Notes: generated by a model not told the origin, from the sequence alone. DNA of 64,000 nt from Sva-07 sp963828415 (GCA_963828415.1 CAWHEI010000012.1:186001-250000), one strand, 5' to 3'. Positions 18,317-26,965 are shown, counted from the first letter of the stretch. Numbers and translations: made by a program.

Positions 18317-19666
18317 ATGGCTTCCCCTGACGAGTTCACCGGCCCCACCACCGAGCTGCTGCAGGCGCTGATCCGCAACGCCTGCGTCAACGACGGGACG
18401 CCGGATTCGGGCAACGAGACCCGCAACTCCGATCTCCTCGTCACCTACCTCGAAGGCGCCGGTCTCGAGGTCGAGCGTTTCACGCCCCGAGAGGGACGCG
18501 ACTCGATGGTGGCGCGCATCGAGGGATCCGATCCGGACGCGCCATCGCTGTGCCTGATGGCCCACACCGACGTGGTGCCGGTCAACCCCGACGGGTGGAG
18601 CGAAGACCCGTTCGGCGGCGAAGTGATCGACGGCGAGGTGTGGGGTCGCGGCGCCATCGACATGCTCAACCTCACGTCGTCGATGGCGGTTGCCTTCCGA
18701 CGACTTGCCACCGAGGGATTCCGACCGAAGGGCGACCTGATCTACTTCGGTGTCGGCGACGAGGAAGCCGGCGGCGTGTGGGGCGCCGAGTGGATGGTCG
18801 AACATCACTGGGACGCCATCGCCGCCGACTACGTGCTGACCGAGCTGGGCGGCTGGTCGAGCACCGACGACCACGGCCACCGAACCGTGACGGTCAACGT
18901 CGGCGAGAAGGGCCTGGCCTGGCGACGGCTGCGCGTCCACGGCACGCCTGGCCACGGATCGATGCCGTTCGGGGCCGACAACGCGCTGATCAAGGCCGCC
19001 GAAGTCGTGCGGCGCCTGTCGCAGTACCAACCCGCCGCGCACATCGACGACATCTGGCGGGCCCAGGTCGCCACGATGAACGTGCCGGAAGAAGTCCGCG
19101 ACGGCCTGCTGTCGAGCGACACGATCATGGCGACGATCGAGACGCTGCCGATTTCCGTCGCCCGAGGCTGCCACGCCGAAACCCACACCACGTTCTCCCC
19201 CAACGTCGTCCACGGCGGACAGAAGACGAACACGATCCCCGACGTCGTCGACATCGATGTCGACATTCGTACGGTGCCCGGCACGACCCGAGCCGACGTC
19301 GAGTCAATGCTGCGCGAGGCCCTCGGCGACATGTTCGACCACGTCGACATCACCGTCCTCCAGCACAGCGACCCCTCCTCCTGCGACTTCGGGCCGTCGA
19401 ATCTGCTGTGGGAGACCGTCACCAAGCACACCCAGGTCGCCTACCCGGGCGCCACGCTCGTCCCGGGCATCATCGTCGGTGGCACCGACGCCCGCTTCTA
19501 CCGCGATCGCGGCATCACCGCCTACGGCGCCGGGTTGTTCTCACCGAAGATGGACTTCTCCACGTTCGGCACCCGGTTCCACGGCAACGACGAGCGCATC
19601 GACGTCGACTCGCTCGGCCTGTCGGGCAACTACTTCTACGGCATCGCCAACGACCTCGTCGGCTGA
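18317..19666 (+). CDS. M20 family metallopeptidase / amidohydrolase
   Basis: 449 residues with the di-zinc M20 architecture: first ligand in CLMAHTDVVPVNP near residue 81, bridging Asp in VWGRGAIDMLN, Glu-Glu in FGVGDEEAGGVWG, a lid domain with KGLAWRRLRVHGTPGHGSMP, and the final His in TRFHGNDERIDVD. Members include ArgE/DapE-type deacylases and carboxypeptidases; the substrate is not evident. ATG start with TAGCGT (18305-18310) 6 nt upstream. It is convergent with cofE. Confidence 0.88.
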   Translation: MASPDEFTGPTTELLQALIRNACVNDGTPDSGNETRNSDLLVTYLEGAGLEVERFTPREGRDSMVARIEGSDPDAPSLCLMAHTDVVPVNPDGWSEDPFGGEVIDGEVWGRGAIDMLNLTSSMAVAFRRLATEGFRPKGDLIYFGVGDEEAGGVWGAEWMVEHHWDAIAADYVLTELGGWSSTDDHGHRTVTVNVGEKGLAWRRLRVHGTPGHGSMPFGADNALIKAAEVVRRLSQYQPAAHIDDIWRAQVATMNVPEEVRDGLLSSDTIMATIETLPISVARGCHAETHTTFSPNVVHGGQKTNTIPDVVDIDVDIRTVPGTTRADVESMLREALGDMFDHVDITVLQHSDPSSCDFGPSNLLWETVTKHTQVAYPGATLVPGIIVGGTDARFYRDRGITAYGAGLFSPKMDFSTFGTRFHGNDERIDVDSLGLSGNYFYGIANDLVG

Positions 19667-19684
19667 CCGAGCTGGGTCTGACGG

Positions 19685-20437
19685 TCAGCGGAAGAGGTCG
19701 CGTTCGGAGTCGCGCAGCACGGGCGCCATGGTGGCCGTGTCGTCCGTGGTCCAGTCGAAGCCTCGGATCACGGCGACCGGAACCCGACTCGTGTTGCCCT
19801 TGACGAGTTCGGCAGCGGCGGTCAACTCGTCCACCGTGCAGATCTCCTGCACACGGAACTCGTGGCCGTGCGGGTCGACCTCGCCGATGTAGCTGTGCAG
19901 CGGGTGGATGCCCGCAACGCCGATGGCGATGTCGGTCTGACCCTCCCGCCACGGACGCCCGAACGTGTCGCTGATGATCACCGCCACGTCGACGCCCAGG
20001 TCAGCGAAACGCTCCCGGAACCGGCGGGCCGACGCGTCGGAGTCCTTCGGTAACACGAGCACCCGGCCATGCGCGCCGCTCGAGGACTGATCGACGCCGG
20101 AGTTCGCGCAGCAGAACCCGTGGTGGGTCTCGGTGATCAGCACCGGGCCGATCTGGCGGATGATCCGCTTCGACTCTCGCAACACCACCTCGACAACTCG
20201 TGGGTCCTTCTCCCAACGTTCAGCCCACGACACGGCGAACGGCGACGGTTCGATGTCATCGAGTTCGACCGCACACGCTTCGGCCTTCGACACGATCTTC
20301 GACGTGATCACGACGATGTCGCGATCGACGATCGGGTCACCGCCTGCCAGGCCGGCCGCGATGATCTGTGCAGCGAGATCGTCACCGGCGGCGATCTCGG
20401 GCAGCCCCTCGACTCCGAAGACCTCGAGTCGGGACAC
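19685..20437 (-). CDS. cofE: Coenzyme F420-0:L-glutamate ligase
   Basis: 250 residues matching CofE/FbiB N-domain: VVITSKIVSKAEACAVELDD, then KRIIRQIGPVLITETHHGFC, then the metal/GTP region ANSGVDQSSSGAHGRVLVLP, VAVIISDTFGRPWREGQTD, and the late motif VAVIRGFDWTTDD. It adds glutamates to F420-0, making the deazaflavin cofactor of many actinobacterial oxidoreductases. The nitroreductase-like C-domain of mycobacterial FbiB is absent, so this is the stand-alone form. The upstream alpha/beta hydrolase gene ends 1 bp before this start, so the two form an operon. Confidence 0.9.
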   Translation of the reverse strand: MSRLEVFGVEGLPEIAAGDDLAAQIIAAGLAGGDPIVDRDIVVITSKIVSKAEACAVELDDIEPSPFAVSWAERWEKDPRVVEVVLRESKRIIRQIGPVLITETHHGFCCANSGVDQSSSGAHGRVLVLPKDSDASARRFRERFADLGVDVAVIISDTFGRPWREGQTDIAIGVAGIHPLHSYIGEVDPHGHEFRVQEICTVDELTAAAELVKGNTSRVPVAVIRGFDWTTDDTATMAPVLRDSERDLFR

Positions 20438-20438
20438 G

Positions 20439-21224
20439 TCAGGCGGGCAGTCCGGCGAGGAACTCGCGGATCGCGGCGTTGACCGGCTCGGGGTTGGTCA
20501 GGTTCGCAGCGTGCGCCCCGCCGACCTCAACCACCGGACCCGAGCCGGAAAGACCGGCGGCGAGCGCCTCGGCCTTGTCCATCGAGATCGACACGTCCTC
20601 GGTGCCGTGCACCACGAGCGCCGGACAGGTGATTTCGCCGAGGCGGTCGGTGACGTCGTCACGTGACATCAGCGTGGCGAACGGTTGCTGGATGAAGTCG
20701 TTCGGCTGCTGCTTCCATTTGGCGATCCACACCGGGTTGACCGCAGGATCGGAGATGATCAGCCCGGCGACCGCCTCGACGAGGTCATCGACCGGGCCTG
20801 CGGCCAACCACGTGTCACGCATGCCTTCGTAACCCGGGACGACCTCGGGGTCCTCGACGCCGGCCTGGGTGTCGAGGAGGATCAACGCCCGCGCCCGCTC
20901 CGGGGCGGTGAGCGCCACCCGCAGCGAGAGGAATCCACCCTGGCTCATCCCACCGACGACGGCACGATCGATGCCGAGGTGATCGAGCAGGGCCAGGCAG
21001 TCGTTCGCCGAGTCCCAGTAGGTGAACGGCTCGCCGTCGTACTCGGTCTGCCCGAAGCCCCGCTCGTCCCACGTGATCACCCGGTAGTCGTCGCGTAGCG
21101 CTGCGACCTGATGGACGAACATCTCGTGGTCCATCAAGAAGCCATGCGCCAGGATCACGGGCGCACCGTCACCACCGGTGTCCTCGAAGTAGATCCGTTG
21201 TCCGTTGATGTCGGCGTGCGGCAT
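20439..21224 (-). CDS. Alpha/beta hydrolase
   Basis: 261 residues of the classical serine hydrolase fold: APVILAHGFLMDHEMF (oxyanion), RAVVGGMSQGGFLSLRVAL (GxSxG nucleophile elbow), ITCPALVVHGTEDVSISMDK (acid) and GGAHAANLTNPEPVN (His). Start ATG 21222-21224 is preferred because the upstream extension lacks fold signals. It is co-transcribed with cofE. The substrate is unknown; carboxylesterase or 3-oxoadipate enol-lactonase-type activity are possibilities. It is divergent from menB. Confidence 0.82.
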   Translation of the reverse strand: MPHADINGQRIYFEDTGGDGAPVILAHGFLMDHEMFVHQVAALRDDYRVITWDERGFGQTEYDGEPFTYWDSANDCLALLDHLGIDRAVVGGMSQGGFLSLRVALTAPERARALILLDTQAGVEDPEVVPGYEGMRDTWLAAGPVDDLVEAVAGLIISDPAVNPVWIAKWKQQPNDFIQQPFATLMSRDDVTDRLGEITCPALVVHGTEDVSISMDKAEALAAGLSGSGPVVEVGGAHAANLTNPEPVNAAIREFLAGLPA

Positions 21225-21258
21225 GGGCGAACGGTACCCGATGGGCCAACATGGGGCG

Positions 21259-22186
21259 ATGGCGAACGATGGCCCCCAGTCCTGGACCGTGTCCGAGATC
21301 TTCGACCCGACGGCGTGGACCGCCGTCGGCGGTTTCGAGTTCACCGACATCACCTATCACCGAGCCGTCGACGCAGGCGTCGTACGCATCGCGTTCGACC
21401 GTCCCGAGATCCGCAACGCGTTCCGGCCGCACACGGTCGACGAGCTGTACACGGCGCTCGATCACGCCCGCATGTCGACCGATGTCGGCTGTGTGCTGCT
21501 CACGGGCAACGGTCCATCGCCGAAGGACGGCGGCTGGGCCTTCTGCTCCGGCGGCGACCAGCGCATCCGCGGCAAGGACGGCTACAAGTACGCCGCCGAC
21601 GAGACCGCCGACACGATCGAACCCGGCCGAGCAGGCCGGTTGCACATCCTCGAGGTGCAGCGCCTCATCCGCTTCATGCCGAAGGTGGTCATCTGCGTGG
21701 TGCCCGGCTGGGCAGCCGGTGGTGGCCATTCGTCTGCACGTCGTGTCCGATCTCACGCTCGCCTCGACCGAGCACGCCCGCTTCAAGCAGACCGACGCCG
21801 ACGTGGCCAGCTTCGACGGCGGTTTCGGATCGGCCTACCTCGCCCGCCAGGTCGGCCAGAAGTTCGCCCGCGAGATCTTCTTCCTCGGGCGCGAGTACAC
21901 CGCCGACGACATGGTGGCGATGGGCGCCGTCAACGCGTCGATCGCGCACGCCGAACTCGAGGCCACGGCGCTGCAATGGGGCCGCGAGATCTGCGCCAAG
22001 AGCCCGACCGCGCAGCGCATGCTCAAGTACTCGTTCAACCTGATCGACGACGGGCTGGTCGGCCAGCAGATCTTCGCCGGCGAGGCCACCCGACTCGCCT
22101 ACGGCACCGACGAGGCGCAGGAAGGACGCGACAGCTTCCTCGAGAAGCGCCCCGCGGACTGGTCCGCGTACCCGTACCACTTCTGA
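21259..22186 (+). pseudogene. menB: 1,4-Dihydroxy-2-naphthoyl-CoA synthase with a +1 frameshift
   Basis: MenB of the menaquinone pathway. The first frame covers IFDPTAWTAVGGFEFTDITY, GGWAFCSGGDQRIRGKDGYK and VPGWAAGGGHS. The second frame resumes at LHVVSDLTLASTEHARFKQT and contains VASFDGGFGSAYLARQVG and the C-terminus SFLEKRPADWSAYPYHF. One extra base near 21731-21735 separates them; without it a protein of about 308 residues results, and the diagnostic GGGHSLHVV segment is restored. Because all known motifs survive and the pathway is normally needed in menaquinone-using actinobacteria, an error in the sequence is a strong alternative. CAACAT (21247-21252) lies 6 nt upstream of the ATG. Confidence 0.85.
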
Positions 22187-22212
22187 TGGACGTGATCCCT
22201 TGGACGTGATCC
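22187..22212 (+). repeat. 12-bp tandem duplication at the start of the TrmH-type gene
   Basis: TGGACGTGATCC occurs at 22187-22198 and again at 22201-22212 with a 2-bp spacer (period 14). The first copy supplies an ATG overlapping the menB stop, but reading from it stops after seven codons. The second copy supplies the same codons in the frame of the methyltransferase, beginning with TTG. Confidence 0.8.
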
Positions 22213-22994
22213 GGATCGAGGATCCGGACGATCCTCGATACCGCCAGTTCCGGCTCAACGAACGCGGCCTCGCGAGCCGAGCCGACAAGCGCGACGACGC
22301 CGGCGCCGGAATGTTCCTGGCCGAGGGCGACCTCGTGGTCGAGCGAGCGCTCGCCGCCGGCTGCCGGGCGGTTGCCGCCCTCGTCGACGCCGAGCGGGTA
22401 CCCGACATCGCCACGTCACTCGACTGTCCCGTGTACGGCGGCGGCGACGAGGTACGCCGCGTGGTGTCGCAGCTCGGTATCCCGCTCTCGATCGTGACGC
22501 TGTTCGACCGGCCGCCGCGCCCGAGCGTGGCGGAGCTTGCGGCGAGTTCGAGTCGACTCGTGATCGTCGAGGCCGTCGACAACCCGTCCAACATCGGCTC
22601 GATCATCCGGAACGCTGCGGCCCTCGGCTGGGACGGACTGATCCTCGACCACACGAGCGCCGACCCGCTCGCCCGACGCTCGCTTCGGGTCGGGATGGGC
22701 ACGGTGTTCGCGCTCCCCCACGCCCGCACGACCGACCTGGTCGGCGAACTCCGGTCGCTCAGCGGCATCGAGTTCTATGCGATGACACCCCACCCCGACG
22801 CCGTTTCGATCCGGTCGGTCACCCCTGGTGATCGTGTCGGCATCATGATCGGCTCCGAGCGGTCGGGCCTCAGCGACGAGCTCCTCGCCCTGGCGACACC
22901 CGTGCGTATCCCGATGGCGGCCGGCGTCGACTCGCTCAATGCTGCGGCCGCCACTGCCGTGGGGTGCTTCGCACTCGGTCCCCGCCTTGGTTGA
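22200..22994 (+). CDS. TrmH/SpoU-family RNA 2'-O-methyltransferase
   Basis: 264 residues of the SPOUT class: N-terminal substrate domain, then LVIVEAVDNPSNIGSIIRNA (motif 1), VGIMIGSERSGLSDELL (motif 2) and VRIPMAAGVDSLNAAAA (motif 3, SAM knot). It methylates a ribose in tRNA or rRNA; the target cannot be read. The start is odd: TTG 22200 or GTG 22206 is needed, because the ATG overlapping the menB stop leads to a stop after seven codons owing to a 12-bp duplication. The gene is probably translationally coupled to menB. Confidence 0.82.
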   Translation: MDVIRIEDPDDPRYRQFRLNERGLASRADKRDDAGAGMFLAEGDLVVERALAAGCRAVAALVDAERVPDIATSLDCPVYGGGDEVRRVVSQLGIPLSIVTLFDRPPRPSVAELAASSSRLVIVEAVDNPSNIGSIIRNAAALGWDGLILDHTSADPLARRSLRVGMGTVFALPHARTTDLVGELRSLSGIEFYAMTPHPDAVSIRSVTPGDRVGIMIGSERSGLSDELLALATPVRIPMAAGVDSLNAAAATAVGCFALGPRLG

Positions 22995-23016
22995 GAACGC
23001 CGCTAGAACAAGGGCC

Positions 23017-23877
23017 GTGACCGCCGTCCTGTTGCTCTCGTGCCCTGACCAACCCGGTGTCGTCGCGGCGACGGCGCAGTTCCTCGCCGATCACGACGGC
23101 AACATCGTCCATGCCGAGCAGCACGTCGATCCCGGCACGGGTGCCGACGATGCTGTGTTCTTCCAGCGCATCGAGTTCGCCCTCGACGGGTTCGGCCTCC
23201 GTCGCGACGAGATCGTCGAAGCGTTTGCTCCGGTTGCTGATCGCCTCGACATGACCGTCGATCTGCGATTCACGGACACACCGACACCGACCGCAATCAT
23301 GGCGTCACGCCAGCCGCACTGCCTCTACGACCTCCTCACCCGGTGGCGCAGCGGCGAGCTGCCGATGGATCTGCGGCTGGTGGTGTCGAACCATCCCGAC
23401 CACGCCGGCATCGCCGATCACATGGGTGTGCCCCATCTCCACTTCCCGGTCACCCCCGACACCAAGCCCGAGCAGGAAGCCGCGGTCCTCGCTGCGCTCG
23501 AAGAGCACGGCGTCGAGTTGGTCGTGATGGCTCGCTACATGCAGATCCTGAGCGATCGGTTCGTGGCAGCGCATCCGAACCGGATCATCAACATCCACCA
23601 CTCGTTTCTTCCCGCCTTCATCGGCGCCAACCCCTACCGTCAGGCCTACGAACGCGGCGTGAAGCTGATCGGCGCAACGGCCCACTATGCGACCGCGGAC
23701 CTCGACGAGGGGCCGATCATCGAGCAGGACACGGTCCACGTCACCCACCGAGACGATGTCGCCCGGCTGACGTCGCGCGGCCGCGACCTCGAGACGATCG
23801 TGCTCGCTCGCGCCGTGCGCGCCCATCTCGAACACCGAGTCATCGTCCACGGTCGCAAGACCGTCGTGTTCTCCTGA
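23017..23877 (+). CDS. purU: Formyltetrahydrofolate deformylase
   Basis: 286 residues. An N-terminal ACT domain (VLLLSCPDQPGVVAATAQFL, with NIVHAEQHVD) is followed by the formyltransferase fold: LRLVVSNHPDHAGIADHMGV, VMARYMQILSDRFV, the catalytic Asn/His region NIHHSFLPAFIGANPY, LIGATAHYATADLDEGPIIE and the closing VARLTSRGRDLETIVLARAV. It hydrolyses 10-formyl-THF to formate and THF, balancing one-carbon pools. The GTG at 23017 follows TAGAAC (23004-23009) by 7 nt, consistent with a leaderless start. Confidence 0.92.
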   Translation: MTAVLLLSCPDQPGVVAATAQFLADHDGNIVHAEQHVDPGTGADDAVFFQRIEFALDGFGLRRDEIVEAFAPVADRLDMTVDLRFTDTPTPTAIMASRQPHCLYDLLTRWRSGELPMDLRLVVSNHPDHAGIADHMGVPHLHFPVTPDTKPEQEAAVLAALEEHGVELVVMARYMQILSDRFVAAHPNRIINIHHSFLPAFIGANPYRQAYERGVKLIGATAHYATADLDEGPIIEQDTVHVTHRDDVARLTSRGRDLETIVLARAVRAHLEHRVIVHGRKTVVFS

Positions 23878-23894
23878 TCGGGGTTCTCCTCGGG

Positions 23895-24731
23895 TCAACC
23901 GGTGGCGTCGACCGCGGCGCGTCGCGAGCGGCGGCCACGTGGGGCGCTGCCGCTCGGCTCCCACGTGAAACGCCGCAGGGCCACGACGAGACCGAAGACG
24001 CCCCACAACGCAACGTATCCCATGCTCGCCCACTCGAACGCCGGTGGTTCGACGAACGGCGTGAAGCAATTCTGGAACGCCTCGGCGAAGTGCTTGAGCG
24101 GGAAGAAGTTGCCGAGCGCCACGATCCATTCGGGTGCGTCGTCGACCTGGATGAAGATGTTCGACACGAACGCCATCGGGAGGATGATCGCGTTGGCGGC
24201 GGCCGATGCGGAACTCGCCGACTTGACCACTGCGGCGAGCGCCATACCGAGCGCTGCAAACGAACCCACGCCGACGAGGAACGTCATGATGGCAGCGGGC
24301 ATCTTGGCGGCCTCGATCTCGAGGTCGTAGACGACGACACCGAGGGTCAGCATCAGCACGACACCGACGAACGCGATGATCACCGCCGAGATGATGAATC
24401 CGGCGAGGTACACCCACGTCGGCAGCGGTGTGCCCCGCCAGCGCTTGAGCACCCCTTCGTCGCGTCGCAACGGCACCATGTTGGCCAAGTTGGTGAACGT
24501 CGCCGACACGGCGGTGAACGCCGCGAGGCCGCCGGTGTAGAACTGCTGCGCCGAAATCTCCCCCTCGGAGGTGGAGAACGTGCCGTCGCCGAAGAGTGCG
24601 TTGAACAGCACGAGCATGATCAGCGGCAGCCCCAGTGTGAAGAACACCGCCACCGGGATCCGCCAGAACGTGACGATCTGATAGCGGGTCTGCGCCACCA
24701 GAAGACTCCAGGTCGAGGGGAACGCCGTCAC
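23895..24731 (-). CDS. ABC-2 type transporter permease
   Basis: 278 residues with about six transmembrane helices, for example FFTLGLPLIMLVLFNALFG, AGFIISAVIIAFVGVVLML and ANAIILPMAFVSNIFIQV, and the typical late loop GNFFPLKHFAEAFQN. It belongs to the DrrB/NodJ-like ABC-2 permeases that export drugs, lipids or polysaccharides. The GTG start at 24731 overlaps the stop of the ATPase gene (GTGA), making a two-gene exporter operon. The C-terminus ends with an Arg-rich tail. Confidence 0.85.
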   Translation of the reverse strand: MTAFPSTWSLLVAQTRYQIVTFWRIPVAVFFTLGLPLIMLVLFNALFGDGTFSTSEGEISAQQFYTGGLAAFTAVSATFTNLANMVPLRRDEGVLKRWRGTPLPTWVYLAGFIISAVIIAFVGVVLMLTLGVVVYDLEIEAAKMPAAIMTFLVGVGSFAALGMALAAVVKSASSASAAANAIILPMAFVSNIFIQVDDAPEWIVALGNFFPLKHFAEAFQNCFTPFVEPPAFEWASMGYVALWGVFGLVVALRRFTWEPSGSAPRGRRSRRAAVDATG

Positions 24732-25666
24732 GAGTGCTCCTCGTCGGCCTCGTCGCCCGCGTGGTCGGTCAGTGACAGATAGACGTCCTCGAGCGACACA
24801 CGACTCACCGACAGCGACTCGAGTTCGACCCCGGCGTCGATCGCCCACCCGGTGATCCGGTGCACGGCTGCCGTCGGCTGCTCGACACTCGCCTCGACCA
24901 GTCTGCCGGACATTCGGATGTCGACGCCGAGGAGATGGCCGAAGGTCGCCGACGCATCGCTGGTCGACACGCTGTCGGGCAGCATGAAGCTGATCACGGT
25001 GCCGCTGACCTGGCCGATCAGCTGATCGGGTGATCCCTCGGCGATCATCCGGCCCGACGACAACACGCCGACCCGGTCGGCGAGATGTTCGGCTTCATCG
25101 AGGTAGTGGGTGGTGAGCAGCACGGTGGTCCCGTCGTCGCCGAGCGCCTCGATCAGGTCCCACGACTTGCGCCGCGCCGACGGGTCGAACCCGGTGGTCG
25201 GTTCGTCGAGGAACAGCAGCTCCGGTCGCCCGACGATGCCGAGCGCGAGATCGACACGACGTCGCTGGCCGCCCGAGAGCGACGCGATGCGGGCGTCGAC
25301 CTTCTCGTCGAGGCCGACCAACCCGACGACCTCGTCGAGCGGGCGGGGGTTGCGATAACTGCCCCCGTAGAGCCCGATCACCTCACGGACCGTGAATTCG
25401 GCTTCGACCCCGGACGACTGCAGGACGATGCCAATGCGGTCACGGAAGTCACGCCCGGCACGCGCAGGATCGACCCCGAGCACCTCGACCGTTCCGGACG
25501 TCGCTGTTCGGTGCCCTTCCAGGATCTCGACGGCGGTCGACTTGCCGGCACCGTTCTCACCCAGCAGGGCGTACACCTCGCCCGCATCGACGTGAAAGCT
25601 CAGACCATCGACCGCGACGACCTGGCCGTAGTCCTTGCGGAGATCGCGAACATCGATGGAGCGCAT
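24728..25666 (-). CDS. ABC transporter ATP-binding protein (DrrA type)
   Basis: 312 residues. Walker A ALLGENGAGKSTAVEILEG near residue 35, Q-loop GIVLQSSGVEAEFTVRE, signature ASLSGGQRRRVDLALGIV, Walker B ELLFLDEPTTGFDPSARR, then LLTTHYLDEAEHLADRV. A C-terminal regulatory tail of about 90 residues follows, as in DrrA-type daunorubicin exporters. It energises the permease encoded downstream with a 4-bp overlap. Confidence 0.9.
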   Translation of the reverse strand: MRSIDVRDLRKDYGQVVAVDGLSFHVDAGEVYALLGENGAGKSTAVEILEGHRTATSGTVEVLGVDPARAGRDFRDRIGIVLQSSGVEAEFTVREVIGLYGGSYRNPRPLDEVVGLVGLDEKVDARIASLSGGQRRRVDLALGIVGRPELLFLDEPTTGFDPSARRKSWDLIEALGDDGTTVLLTTHYLDEAEHLADRVGVLSSGRMIAEGSPDQLIGQVSGTVISFMLPDSVSTSDASATFGHLLGVDIRMSGRLVEASVEQPTAAVHRITGWAIDAGVELESLSVSRVSLEDVYLSLTDHAGDEADEEHS

Positions 25667-25678
25667 GTTGGAACGAAC

Positions 25679-26077
25679 CTAGCCGCGGGTGCCAGGCGCC
25701 GAGATGGGCAGGCCCGAGTCGTTGCGCAGGTGCTCGGCTGCCGGCACGAAGTACGCCATCAGCTCGTCGGCGATGCCGTCGGGGGTCGATCGCTCGTCAC
25801 AGACGTGTTCGACAGCTGCGGCCATGTGGACCAGCCATCGGTCGCGCTCGAGTGGACCGACGTGGAAGGGAAAGTGCCGCATTCGCAGCCTCGGATGGCC
25901 CCGTTCCTCCATGTAGGTGGTCGGCCCTCCCCAGTACTGGGCGAGGAACAGCGTGAGGCGGTGGCGGGCGCCGGTGAGGTCGGGCTGTTCCGGATACAGC
26001 GGGAGAAGCACCTCGTCGGTGACGACGCCGTCGTAGAACGCGTCGACCAGCGCCTCGAAGAACGGCATCCCGCCCAC
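25679..26077 (-). CDS. glbO: Group II truncated haemoglobin, shortened or frameshifted 5' end
   Basis: 132 codons from GTG 26077. TrHbO landmarks are complete from helix B: FFEALVDAFYDGVVTDEVLL, LYPEQPDLTGARHRLTLFL, AQYWGGPTTYMEERGHPRLR, and the proximal His in MRHFPFHVG. The usual N-terminus (a short pre-helix such as LFFEWAGG) is present just upstream but in another frame, so a 1- or 4-bp loss in the GGGC-rich stretch near 26070-26078 may have cut it off. The GTG lies only 10 nt past the hairpin of a terminator, so expression would need a start inside or just after that hairpin. Role: binding of O2 or NO. Confidence 0.75.
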   Translation of the reverse strand: MGGMPFFEALVDAFYDGVVTDEVLLPLYPEQPDLTGARHRLTLFLAQYWGGPTTYMEERGHPRLRMRHFPFHVGPLERDRWLVHMAAAVEHVCDERSTPDGIADELMAYFVPAAEHLRNDSGLPISAPGTRG

Positions 26078-26086
26078 TCGAAAAAC

Positions 26087-26121
26087 AACGTGGGCGCCGT
26101 GTCGTGCACGGCGCCCACGTT
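26087..26121 (-). terminator. Rho-independent terminator
   Basis: A perfect 15-bp stem, AACGTGGGCGCCGTG / CACGGCGCCCACGTT, with a 5-nt loop, followed on the minus strand by GTTTTT. It is the natural end of the transcript of the 67-residue gene at 26196-26399. The globin gene begins immediately after it. Confidence 0.85.
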
Positions 26122-26195
26122 AGGGGGACTTCTCCGAGAAGCGGAAGGGGGACGCCTCCGGGAGATCTGGTGGCCGAGCGGACTCGGCCGATGCG

Positions 26196-26399
26196 TCAGC
26201 CGAACAGGGCTTCGGCGTCGAACTTGCGGTACTCGACGAGCTCTTCGGTGTTGAGTACGAACGGCGTGGCGCCGTCGCAGGGGTCGAGCACCAGCGCATC
26301 GTCGGTGGCGAGCAGCACGAGGACCGTGATCACGTCGTCACCCGACTTGATTTCGATCACATCGCCGGTCTGCAGCTTTTCCATCAACATCGTCGTCAT
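26196..26399 (-). CDS. Small conserved-looking protein of unknown function
   Basis: 67 residues, MTTMLMEKLQTGDVIEIKSG onwards, with a beta-rich pattern (DVITVLVLLATDDALVLDP) and a hydrophilic tail. No family recognised; the pattern hints at a small SH3-like or hypervalent beta barrel, not more. Start ATG 26397-26399 has GAGGAA 6 nt upstream. A strong terminator at 26087-26121 ends the transcript, so it is a monocistronic unit, which supports a real gene. Confidence 0.6.
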   Translation of the reverse strand: MTTMLMEKLQTGDVIEIKSGDDVITVLVLLATDDALVLDPCDGATPFVLNTEELVEYRKFDAEALFG

Positions 26400-26528
26400 G
26401 TCAGTTCCTCGGGAGATTTGGTGTGCCGTGCGGAGCCATCTTCGCCGGCGTGTTCAAGACATCGGTAAGAACCGCCGCCAGCTTGAGGAATTCCCGAAAG
26501 GCGACGTGTCAAACGTCACGCACCGAGC

Positions 26529-26831
26529 TCAGCCGCTGCCCGCAAGTTCATAGTGCCGAATCAAGTCGGCCTCGACGCTCCGGTCCAGGACATGGTCGCG
26601 GCGGACCTTCGGCGCCGCCTTGACCGTGCGCTTGTCGTACGGGACGACGAACTGACCGTTGTCGCTCAGGTAGCCCGCCGCGACCGGCACGTAGTGAGCC
26701 GCCCGGAGCAGCCCGAGTTCGACGACCGCCCAGATCGGTTCGCCGTCGTCGTCGTAGACGACGTCATCGATCGTGCCGATGAGGCGTTGTTCGGGGTCGA
26801 TCACGTCGGACCCTCGGTACTGGATGGACAT
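26529..26831 (-). CDS. PRC-barrel-like small protein
   Basis: 100 residues. MSIQYRGSDVIDPEQRLIGT is followed by IDDVVYDDDGEPIWAVVELG and FVVPYDKRTVKAAPKVRRD, the strand pattern of a PRC-barrel, found in RimM, photosynthetic reaction-centre H subunit and stress proteins. A well-formed promoter (TTGACG-17-TACGGT) lies 70-100 bp upstream. A stress or general housekeeping role is possible; no partner is evident. Confidence 0.65.
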   Translation of the reverse strand: MSIQYRGSDVIDPEQRLIGTIDDVVYDDDGEPIWAVVELGLLRAAHYVPVAAGYLSDNGQFVVPYDKRTVKAAPKVRRDHVLDRSVEADLIRHYELAGSG

Positions 26832-26901
26832 GGCATACCTCTGCGTTCTCCGCCCGCTGTGGGTTGGTGAACCGTCGATACCCGGCACCCGTTGTCATCA
26901 A

Positions 26902-26930
26902 ACCGTAATATTTCTCACGGTTGCCGTCAA
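26902..26930 (-). promoter_or_regulatory. Sigma-70-type promoter of the PRC-barrel gene
   Basis: On the minus strand, -35 TTGACG (26925-26930) and -10 TACGGT (26902-26907) are separated by exactly 17 bp. ACCGT and ACGGT form a small inverted repeat across the spacer, a possible operator. Unlike most starts in the window this mRNA has a leader of about 65 nt. Confidence 0.65.
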
Positions 26931-26965
26931 GGCCCACATGGGCTGGCGGTGGAGCGCGCGAGACG

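Noticed and set aside
19670..19690. A third copy of the GGGGTCAGACCCC palindrome near 19674
   Set aside because: Only the half TGGGTCTGAC is present with no second arm, so it may be coincidence; mentioned only as a hint.
21700..21760. Programmed ribosomal frameshifting in menB
   Set aside because: No slippery heptamer or downstream structure is evident at the shift point; a one-base insertion is simpler.
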